Positions 1-5,227 of a stretch of DNA of 11,085 nt are shown here, one piece after another. The translations under genes and the position numbers were made by a program. Source of the DNA: an uncultured Clostridium sp. (GTDB lineage: Bacteria > Bacillota > Clostridia > Lachnospirales > Lachnospiraceae). How positions within the stretch are numbered: the stretch's first letter is position 1; each line of letters opens with the position of its first letter. The stretch is taken from positions 1 through 11,085 of the forward strand of contig URFM01000078.1 in the NCBI GenBank assembly GCA_900547035.1, read 5' to 3'. The notes under the pieces are model-generated. The model saw nothing but the letters and a program-made list of their open reading frames with translations, did not search any database and was not told where the DNA came from.

Positions 1-162
1 TTCTGTTGAGCCAATTTTTCTTGACTCCTCTTTTCATAGATTATTTGACACTACCACCAATTTATGGTTTATCGCAACGAATCTAAGTATACGATAGTTA
101 GTCTATCCTTACTAGAGGTTAGTTTTTCATGGAAATCCATAACGTTCCGTTATACCCCCTGG
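1..162. other. Left-edge intergenic DNA, no gene recognised
   Basis: AT-rich stretch beyond the end of the LysR gene. It holds only short dyads: GATAG-TTAGT-CTATC at 93-107 and ATAACG-TTC-CGTTAT at 139-153. The second lies just behind the LysR stop but has no T-run on the minus strand, so it is not a convincing terminator. A TTGACA at 45-50 has no good -10 element 16-18 bases downstream. A 12-codon open frame begins at an ATG on the minus strand (37 to 35) and runs off the window edge, but it has no ribosome binding site, so I do not call it a gene. Confidence 0.5.
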
Positions 163-1065
163 TCAAAGCATATCCCGGAAATGTTCTACCACCCACTGGG
201 CCTGAGGGGAAAACGCCCGTTCCGGATCCCGCACATACCCAATCTGCAGAAAGGGTTCGCAGCCGTGGATGGCCAGAGGCTTGATGTCATACTGGGCGTA
301 GGGCTCATGCATAAATTCCAGCCCCAGACTGCATACGTCGGTGTGCAGCAGCAGGTCGATAATCAGGTGGTCGCTGTTGGTGTACACCGCATGGTACAGG
401 TTCCGGGTGTCAATCACTCCCATGCTGACCGTCTCCAGATGGTGCTCCATGGAGAAAAAGTCCCGGACTCCCCTCATAAATTTCAGCCGGGGCAGGTCCT
501 GAAAATCGATGCTGTCCCTGTGATAGAGTGGATTGTTGGCTCCCACATACACACAGATTTTTTTCACGTCCAGGGGAACAAATTCCAGCTTTTTGTGGGA
601 CAGGATATGCTGGAAAACCGGAACTTGCTTCAATGCCACATGGACGATTCCAATCTCCGAAATCCCCTGGTGGACATGGTCCGTGATTTCCTCCACCGCC
701 CCCTCCTGATACTCAATGTGATAATCCTCTCCCCACTGGCGGTAAAAGTCCACCAGAAGGCGGGCCACCATGTTGCTGGGATAAGCGGAAATGCAGAGAC
801 TGTTGGTTTCCTCCGGCACCGCCATGGAGGAAATGGCCGCCGCGTTCTTCAGAATCAGCCTCGCGTACTCCAGCACTGTTTTTCCGTAGACGGTGGGCTG
901 CACTCCCGTCCCGCTCCGTTTTAACAGCGGGCGGCCCAGCTCCCGTTCCAGGCTGCGGATGTTTTTGCTGATATTGGGCTGGGAGGTATAAAGGCATTCC
1001 GCTGCCTTGGAAAGGCTGCCTCTCTCACAGGCTGTCACAAAAAATTCCAGCTGCTTCATATCCAT
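163..1065 (-). CDS. LysR-family transcriptional regulator
   Basis: A 300-residue LysR-type regulator, the usual family length. Seen: an N-terminal winged helix-turn-helix (about residues 1-62) with the typical pattern LEFFVTACERGSLSKAAECL, then SQPNISKNIRSLERELG as recognition helix and linker. From about residue 90 to the end there is an alpha/beta effector-binding domain of the periplasmic-binding-protein type. The ATG at 1065 is preceded by AAGGAG (1080-1075) at 9 bases, which supports this start over the second Met at codon 3. LysR proteins act in the cytoplasm as tetramers, sensing a small molecule and controlling a divergent promoter and their own. The divergent neighbour here is rpoN, an unusual partner, so the true target and ligand are unknown. 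Candidate autoregulatory operator at 1092-1109. Confidence 0.93.
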   Translation of the reverse strand: MDMKQLEFFVTACERGSLSKAAECLYTSQPNISKNIRSLERELGRPLLKRSGTGVQPTVYGKTVLEYARLILKNAAAISSMAVPEETNSLCISAYPSNMVARLLVDFYRQWGEDYHIEYQEGAVEEITDHVHQGISEIGIVHVALKQVPVFQHILSHKKLEFVPLDVKKICVYVGANNPLYHRDSIDFQDLPRLKFMRGVRDFFSMEHHLETVSMGVIDTRNLYHAVYTNSDHLIIDLLLHTDVCSLGLEFMHEPYAQYDIKPLAIHGCEPFLQIGYVRDPERAFSPQAQWVVEHFRDML

Positions 1066-1091
1066 GGGCGATTTCTCCTTCTTTCTTTGTT

Positions 1092-1109
1092 GGTTAGTTG
1101 CTTCTAACC
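1092..1109. promoter_or_regulatory. Inverted repeat, candidate LysR operator
   Basis: A perfect dyad, GGTTAG-TTGCTT-CTAACC, lies between the LysR ribosome binding site and its predicted -10 element. It falls at about the transcription start of the LysR gene. An AT-edged dyad of this size resembles LysR-family recognition sites, so autorepression is a reasonable inference. Binding is not shown by the sequence. Confidence 0.4.
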
Positions 1110-1116
1110 CCCTCGG

Positions 1117-1145
1117 ATTGTACCATGGATTGCGTAAGATTTCCA
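1117..1145 (-). promoter_or_regulatory. Predicted promoter of the LysR gene
   Basis: Minus strand: -10 TACAAT (1122-1117), 17-base spacer, -35 TGGAAA (1145-1140; 4 of 6 matches). Predicted transcript start is near 1110. The -10 is good and the -35 is weak, as expected for a regulated promoter. Confidence 0.4.
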
Positions 1146-1210
1146 GTAAAATATAGGAAAACGCACCCTGCCTATTTTACCCGTGAAAAAAGGGTAAAAC
1201 TATGGTAAAA
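1146..1210. repeat. Clustered GTAAAA/TTTTAC repeats before rpoN
   Basis: Four copies of the same hexamer occur within 65 bases: GTAAAA at 1146-1151, inverted TTTTAC at 1175-1180, GTAAAA at 1194-1199 and 1205-1210. The inverted copy can pair two ways. One is a perfect 8-bp dyad, TTTTACCC (1175-1182) with GGGTAAAA (1192-1199), 9-base spacer. The other is an imperfect dyad of GTAAAATATAGG (1146-1157) with CCTATTTTAC (1171-1180). The cluster overlaps the predicted rpoN promoter and is probably a binding site for an unknown regulator. Confidence 0.45.
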
Positions 1211-1211
1211 T
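1183..1211 (+). promoter_or_regulatory. Possible promoter of rpoN
   Basis: GTGAAA (1183-1188), 17 bases, TAAAAT (1206-1211): 4 of 6 and 5 of 6 matches to the sigma-A consensus. It would start transcription near 1218, about 53 bases before the rpoN ATG. The -35 lies in the spacer of the TTTTACCC/GGGTAAAA dyad, so a protein bound there would block it. No -24/-12 (TGGCAC/TTGCA) element for sigma-54 autoregulation was seen. Confidence 0.35.
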
Positions 1212-1270
1212 AAATCCATGAGAATACCGACCGAAACTTGAGCCGGGGATATTTACGAAGGAGGATGTTT

Positions 1271-2644
1271 ATGGACCTGAAACTTGAAATGAAGCAAAGC
1301 CAGACCTTATCCCAGCGCATGATCCAGTCCGCCGAGATTCTTCAGATGACTTCGGAGGAACTGAATACATACATTAACGAACTGGCCCTGGAAAATCCTG
1401 TGATCGACATGGTCTCCCCCGCCACCCCGGGGCAGCCGGAATCCATCGAACAGCGCCAGTGGCTTAATTCCTTTAATGAGGAAAATTATTATCTTTATCA
1501 GCGCCAGAACAATGATGATGAGTACGATTTTAAGGACAGCTGGAATATCCGCACCGATGAAGGAGAAACGCTGACCGACTATCTCTGGTCCCAGCTGATT
1601 ACCGGGGACTTTACCCAAGAGGAGCAGGAGATTTTGAAATTCATGCTGGAGTGCCTGGACAGTCGGGGGTATCTGGAAGAGGACCTGGAACACATCGCCG
1701 AGGCCTTCCATGTCAGCATGGAGAAGATAGAGTTTCTGCTGGAAACCCTTCAGAGCCTGGACCCGGCGGGGGTCTGCGCCCGGAATCTGGAAGAATGTCT
1801 GCGGATCCAGTTAATCCGCCGCCAGATGGCTACCCCGGCCCTTCTGGCCATTGTAAACCAAGGGCTTGAAATGGTGGCGAAGAATCAGGTAAACGCCATT
1901 GCCCGGAAATTCCGCCTGACCACCGGGGAGGCGGCCGGCTGCTGCCAGATTATCAAATCCTTAAACCCCAAGCCCGGAGTTTCCTTCTCCAGCCGGGAGA
2001 AGCTGCGCTACATTATCCCGGACGTAACTATTGTAAAGTTTAAGGACACCTTCTCCATTTTGCTGAATGAGTCCATGTACCCCTCCATCGCCGTCAACAG
2101 CTACTACCGGCGGCTGGGAGAGGAGTCTCAAACTCAAGAAGTACAGGATTACCTGAACAGCAAAATCCGCCAGGCGGAGTGGGTCAAGCAGTGCATCGCC
2201 CAGCGTGGAAAGACCCTGATGGATGTTTCCAAGGCCATTTTGGAACATCAGGAAGCATTTTTTGCCATGGGCCCCAGTCATCTGGTACCCCTGACTATGG
2301 CAGAACTGGCGGGACAGCTGGATATTCACGAATCCACTGTCAGCCGGGCGGTAAGCAAGAAATATCTCCAGTGTTCCTGGGGCGTCTATCCTATGAGTTA
2401 TTTCTTTTCCCGCCGGGTGGGAAATGCCCGAGATTCCGGCTCAGCCCTAACCGCTTCCCGCATTCAGGATATGATGGAAGAAATCATCCGGGGAGAGGAT
2501 AAGAAAAAGCCCTACAGCGACCGGATTCTGGCAGAAAAGTTGAACGATCAGGGCGTATCCATCTCCAGGCGCACAGTAGCCAAATACCGGGAGGAGCGGG
2601 GCATCGGTGACGCAGCCAGCCGGAAGGAATATGAGATTGATTAA
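1271..2644 (+). CDS. rpoN: RNA polymerase sigma-54 factor
   Basis: Alternative sigma factor that directs core RNA polymerase to -24/-12 promoters and needs an ATP-driven enhancer-binding activator to open DNA. 457 residues from the chosen start, normal for the family. Seen: the Gln-rich region I (residues 1 to about 48, LEMKQSQTLSQRMIQSAEIL, ending ALENPVID), a short acidic region II, a core-binding region, a helix-turn-helix near residues 341-365 (MAELAGQLDIHESTVSRAV), and the C-terminal RpoN box RRTVAKYRE (about 433-441) that reads the -24 element. Start: GAAGGAGG (1257-1264) sits 6 bases before the ATG at 1271. The in-frame TTG at 1238 and ATG at 1265 lie before or against that site. No enhancer-binding activator is in this window, so its regulon cannot be told from here. 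Probably co-transcribed with the next gene. Confidence 0.96.
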   Translation: MDLKLEMKQSQTLSQRMIQSAEILQMTSEELNTYINELALENPVIDMVSPATPGQPESIEQRQWLNSFNEENYYLYQRQNNDDEYDFKDSWNIRTDEGETLTDYLWSQLITGDFTQEEQEILKFMLECLDSRGYLEEDLEHIAEAFHVSMEKIEFLLETLQSLDPAGVCARNLEECLRIQLIRRQMATPALLAIVNQGLEMVAKNQVNAIARKFRLTTGEAAGCCQIIKSLNPKPGVSFSSREKLRYIIPDVTIVKFKDTFSILLNESMYPSIAVNSYYRRLGEESQTQEVQDYLNSKIRQAEWVKQCIAQRGKTLMDVSKAILEHQEAFFAMGPSHLVPLTMAELAGQLDIHESTVSRAVSKKYLQCSWGVYPMSYFFSRRVGNARDSGSALTASRIQDMMEEIIRGEDKKKPYSDRILAEKLNDQGVSISRRTVAKYREERGIGDAASRKEYEID

Positions 2645-2656
2645 GGAGAAACAAGA

Positions 2657-2998
2657 ATGTCTGATTTTAAGAAAACGGAAGAAACCGGAGATTGGGAGCT
2701 TTCCGAAGACTTTTATAACGGAGGGACCGACCGGGATTTAAAACTGGAGGATTTTTTGGAAGAAGGAGAGATGGAATCCGATGGGGATTTTCTCTCCGAT
2801 TCCGATGAACGGCTGCAGCAGACGGTCCGGGATCTTGAGGCGGTGCTGGCCCTCAGCGCAAAGAGCCATCCCATTTCGGAAATCGCCGCCTCCCTGGGGC
2901 TGGAACCTTCCTACGTGGAAATCATCCTCCAGTGCAGTCAGGGGGCCCGGGAGGACGATATCATCGCCATGGCTCACCTGGTACTGATGAGCTTGTAA
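2657..2998 (+). CDS. Small acidic protein linked to rpoN, unknown function
   Basis: 113 residues, not recognised. The N-terminal half is strongly acidic: about 20 Asp/Glu against 5 Lys/Arg in the first 56 residues, low complexity and probably disordered. The C-terminal half (about 57-113) is predicted helical and contains a possible helix-turn-helix, PISEIAASLGLEPSYVEIIL, ending in a hydrophobic tail. It begins 12 bases after the rpoN stop; its ribosome binding site AAGGAGA (2643-2649) overlaps the rpoN stop codon, so translation is likely coupled. That suggests, but does not prove, a role connected with sigma-54. No membrane segment or signal peptide. No clear terminator follows; the next 30 bases lead into a new promoter. 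Confidence 0.75.
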   Translation: MSDFKKTEETGDWELSEDFYNGGTDRDLKLEDFLEEGEMESDGDFLSDSDERLQQTVRDLEAVLALSAKSHPISEIAASLGLEPSYVEIILQCSQGAREDDIIAMAHLVLMSL

Positions 2999-3028
2999 AA
3001 GGAGTAGTTTATAAACATTAAAATTTTC

Positions 3029-3056
3029 TTGACAAATAAAATCTATCCCTTATAAT
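3029..3056 (+). promoter_or_regulatory. Strong sigma-A promoter of the switched leader
   Basis: Perfect TTGACA (3029-3034) and perfect TATAAT (3051-3056) with a 16-base spacer. Transcription should start near 3063, so the structured leader forms the very 5' end of the RNA. Confidence 0.85.
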
Positions 3057-3062
3057 GAAAGG

Positions 3063-3148
3063 GCTTGCACGGAGGGTCTATCATTCGTCAGAAATGATAA
3101 GCTGGATAAGGCACGGACTGAAATGTCTGTACCTGTCCGGCTTTTTTT
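3063..3148 (+). promoter_or_regulatory. Candidate riboswitch leader, possibly guanidine-IV (mepA) class
   Basis: About 86-base 5' leader with two exclusive folds. Aptamer-like fold: GGAGGGT (3071-3077) pairs with ACCTGTCC (3131-3138, one bulge) and closes a junction holding hairpin TATCATT/AATGATA (3079-3085/3093-3099, loop CGTCAGA) and hairpin ACGGAC/GTCTGT (3113-3118/3125-3130, loop TGAAAT). The loop bases TCAG (3088-3091) could also pair with CTGA (3118-3121). Terminator fold: CGGAC (3114-3118) pairs instead with GTCCG (3135-3139), followed by seven T. Ligand binding that holds the first fold would turn the genes on. Guanidine-IV riboswitches are known to precede MATE pumps by transcription control, which fits the context, but I cannot verify the consensus. 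A protein- or ribosome-based attenuator is the alternative. Confidence 0.55.
3111..3148 (+). terminator. Intrinsic terminator inside the leader
   Basis: GC-(A)-CGGAC (3111-3118) pairs with GTCCGGC (3135-3141), 7 bp with one bulged A, followed directly by T7 (3142-3148). It lies before the ribosome binding site of the next gene, so it acts as an attenuator and not a gene-end terminator. Confidence 0.75.
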
Positions 3149-3197
3149 ATTGTTAAAAAGCAAAACGTATTTGGCCCTGCCAGAAAGGAGATTTTCA

Positions 3198-3677
3198 ATG
3201 AACAGAATCATTACCATTGGACGGGAGTTTGGAAGCGGCGGACGCGAGCTGGGTCTGAGACTGTCCCAGAGACTTGGAATCGCCTATTATGACCAGGAAA
3301 TCATTTCCGAAATTTCCAGACGAACAGAGCTTTCGGAACAGTATGTAAGGAAAATGGCTGAGAAAAAGCCCATGTTTTCCTTCCCCCTCCACATTGGAAG
3401 AAGCTTTCACTACATGCAGAACTCCCCCTGGGATTTAAATCTTTCTATTTTCCGGGAGCAGTCTGCCATCATCCGGGAAATGGCTGAGAAATCCGACTGC
3501 GTCATCGTAGGCCGCTGCGCCGACGATATCCTCAGGGAAATGAATCCCCTGCGGATTTTTGTCTACGGAGACATGGAGACAAAGCTGGAGCGCTGCCGCA
3601 AACGGACGGGCTCGGATGAGAAAATGACGGAATGCTGGTGGGGCGGATTCTGTCCGGGAACGCCTTTGCCGCCCTGA
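3198..3677 (+). pseudogene. Cytidylate-kinase-like protein, C-terminally truncated
   Basis: Resembles the cytidylate-kinase-like P-loop family (Cytidylate_kin2 type), nucleotide kinase-like proteins of about 200 residues with uncertain substrate. Seen: MNRIITIGREFGSGGRELG with the glycine-rich phosphate loop (residues 8-16), YYDQEIISEIS typical of the family, VIVGRCADDIL (103-112), and RIFVYGDMETKLERCRKR. Start ATG at 3198 has AAAGGAG at 7 bases; the longer frame from 3123 would start inside the leader hairpin. Family-like sequence ends at about residue 145 (EKMTE). The last 14 residues, to the stop at 3677, are an out-of-frame reading of MATE DNA. About 50-60 C-terminal residues, including the usual lid/base region, are missing, so it is probably inactive. 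It overlaps the MATE frame and shares the leader above. Confidence 0.75.
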
Positions 3678-4858
3678 ACCTGGCTATGCCCCTAGTCATC
3701 ATCAACTTCTCTCTGGCCGACTTAATCGGCGTCGGCTCCGCCGTTCCGATTTCCGTCCGTCTCGGCGAAAAGAAGGAAGGGGAGGCCAACATCATTTTTA
3801 CCAGTGCCTGCCTCATGATTGTGGCAGCGGGATTCATTTTAGGCCTGGCCATTTTCCTGTCCGCTCCTGCCTTAATCGGCCTCATGGGAGCTGAGGGAGA
3901 ACTGGCGGAGCTGGCCGTTCAGTATCTGCGGGTATACTGTTTATGCTCCCCATTTACCACCATCGTATTCGCCATGGACAACTACTTAAAAATCTGTGGC
4001 CGGGTCCGCAGCAGCATGGCTTTAAATATCGTTATGTCCGTACTGAGCGCCGCTCTGGAATTTCTATTCCTCTTCGTATTCCGGTGGGGAATCTGGGCCG
4101 CTGCCCTTGGCACCTGCACCAGTATGTTCGTGTGCGCCCTGGCAGCCCTGTATCCCTTCTTCCGGAAAAAGATGCAGCTTCGGTTTGTCCGTCCAAAGTT
4201 TGACCGGACCATGATGAAAACCATCGTCACCTGCGGCAGCCCCAACTTTTTAAACAATGTGGCGGGAAGGATTACTTCTATTATTATGAACGTCATCCTC
4301 CTGCAGGTAGGCGGCGCAACGGCGGTATCCGTCTACGGAATCCTCATGTTTGCCGACGGCTTCGTACAGCCTCTGCTCTACGGCATGTGCGATTCCCTGC
4401 AGCCTGCCGTGGGATACAACTGGGGAGCCGGCACCCTGAAGCGGGTCAAGGATATTGAGAAGCGCTGCTTCACGGCAGGGGCCATCCTGTCCATCGCTTC
4501 CGCTGTGGTGATTTACTGCTTCCCCCTGCCTATTACCAGCCTGTTTACCCAGAACGCCGACCAGTCCCTCATCGACATGGCGGTTCCCGCGCTGAAGCTG
4601 TTCAGCTCGGCCTACCTGGTCCGCTGGTTCTCCTTCGCCGCTCAAAGCTATATGTCCGCGGTGGAAAAACCGGTGCCCGCCATGGTCATTTCCGTCTGCA
4701 CGGCAGTGGCCTTCCCCCTGGTGATGATTGTGCTCCTGTGGCCTATGGGACTGAAGGGCCTGTGGCTCAATGTTCCCGGAACCTCTCTGATGGCGGCCAT
4801 CCTGGCGTTCTTTATCCTGAACCGGTTTGAGAAAAAGGAAATGAATACCCAAGGCTGA
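3632..4858 (+). CDS. MATE-family efflux transporter, N-terminally truncated
   Basis: Membrane antiporter of the multidrug and toxin extrusion family, which exports cationic compounds using Na+ or H+ gradients. 408 residues against about 445-460 in the family. The frame opens directly at MLVGRILSGNAFAALNLAMP, a region that in complete members follows helix 1, so roughly 40 residues with helix 1 are absent and about 11 helices remain. The rest looks intact: GVGSAVPISVRLGEKKEGEAN after the second helix, the internal half-repeat near residues 190-260 (GSPNFLNNVAGRITSIIMNVIL, YGILMFADGFVQPLLYGMCDSLQPAVGYNWGAG), and a final helix before RFEKKE. The ATG at 3632 has no good ribosome binding site and overlaps the truncated kinase frame. 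Expression, if any, would depend on translation through the kinase remnant. MATE identity is firm; function is doubtful. Confidence 0.88.
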   Translation: MLVGRILSGNAFAALNLAMPLVIINFSLADLIGVGSAVPISVRLGEKKEGEANIIFTSACLMIVAAGFILGLAIFLSAPALIGLMGAEGELAELAVQYLRVYCLCSPFTTIVFAMDNYLKICGRVRSSMALNIVMSVLSAALEFLFLFVFRWGIWAAALGTCTSMFVCALAALYPFFRKKMQLRFVRPKFDRTMMKTIVTCGSPNFLNNVAGRITSIIMNVILLQVGGATAVSVYGILMFADGFVQPLLYGMCDSLQPAVGYNWGAGTLKRVKDIEKRCFTAGAILSIASAVVIYCFPLPITSLFTQNADQSLIDMAVPALKLFSSAYLVRWFSFAAQSYMSAVEKPVPAMVISVCTAVAFPLVMIVLLWPMGLKGLWLNVPGTSLMAAILAFFILNRFEKKEMNTQG

Positions 4859-4946
4859 ACATCAGCAATCCTTCTTTAGAGGCAAGGGGAGCTTTCAGGC
4901 GTTCAACCTCTTCATTATAATTAGCCGAAATAATTTCAGAAACATA

Positions 4947-4975
4947 TTGACAAATCGGAGATTTCTGGTTAGAAT
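4947..4975 (+). promoter_or_regulatory. Promoter of tRNA-Phe
   Basis: Perfect TTGACA (4947-4952), 17-base spacer, TAGAAT (4970-4975; 5 of 6). Transcription starts near 4982, about 20 bases before the mature tRNA. The 4859-4946 stretch before it is AT-rich and holds no supported gene or terminator. Confidence 0.8.
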
Positions 4976-5001
4976 AGTAGCGTTGTCAGCAATGACCAGA
5001 T

Positions 5002-5074
<73 letters not shown>

Positions 5075-5078
5075 TTTA

Positions 5079-5107
5079 GCACTTATCTTATTGATAGGTG
5101 CTTTTTT
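5079..5107 (+). terminator. Intrinsic terminator after tRNA-Phe
   Basis: GCACTTATC (5079-5087) pairs with GATAGGTGC (5093-5101), 9 bp with one G-T pair and loop TTATT, followed by six T (5102-5107). Confidence 0.9.
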
Positions 5108-5130
5108 GTTTTATTGTAAGATTTCCTTCA

Positions 5131-5159
5131 TTGTAAAAATGTCGGAAGTCTGATAGTAT
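5131..5159 (+). promoter_or_regulatory. Weak candidate promoter of the surface-protein gene
   Basis: TTGTAA (5131-5136), 17 bases, TAGTAT (5154-5159). Each box matches 4 of 6 consensus positions. The preceding terminator at 5079-5107 means this gene needs its own promoter, and this is the best candidate in the 120-base gap. Confidence 0.3.
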
Positions 5160-5227
5160 AAATAATGTTTTAAGGATTTGATATGCTATTAACAAATCAT
5201 ACAACAAATGATACCAGGGGAAAATAA

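Noticed and set aside
64..924. Long plus-strand open frame opposite the LysR gene
   Set aside because: It is the antisense shadow of a well-supported LysR gene, with no ribosome binding site and unprotein-like His/Gln-rich content.
1238..1270. TTG start adding 11 residues to RpoN
   Set aside because: The ribosome binding site GAAGGAGG at 1257-1264 lies inside this extension, and the family begins with the Gln-rich region I at the Met encoded at 1271.
2995..3028. Orphan AAAAGGAG after the acidic-protein gene
   Set aside because: No start codon at a usable distance and no frame follows before the next promoter.
3123..3197. Upstream start of the kinase-like gene
   Set aside because: The ATG lies within the leader hairpin and the frame crosses the terminator. 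AAAGGAG at 3184-3190 marks the ATG at 3198.
4815..4990. Minus-strand open frame reading like a protein fragment (NEEVERLKAPLASKEGLL)
   Set aside because: No start with ribosome binding site. It overlaps the tRNA promoter and runs antisense into MATE, so it is probably chance, though a decayed gene cannot be excluded.
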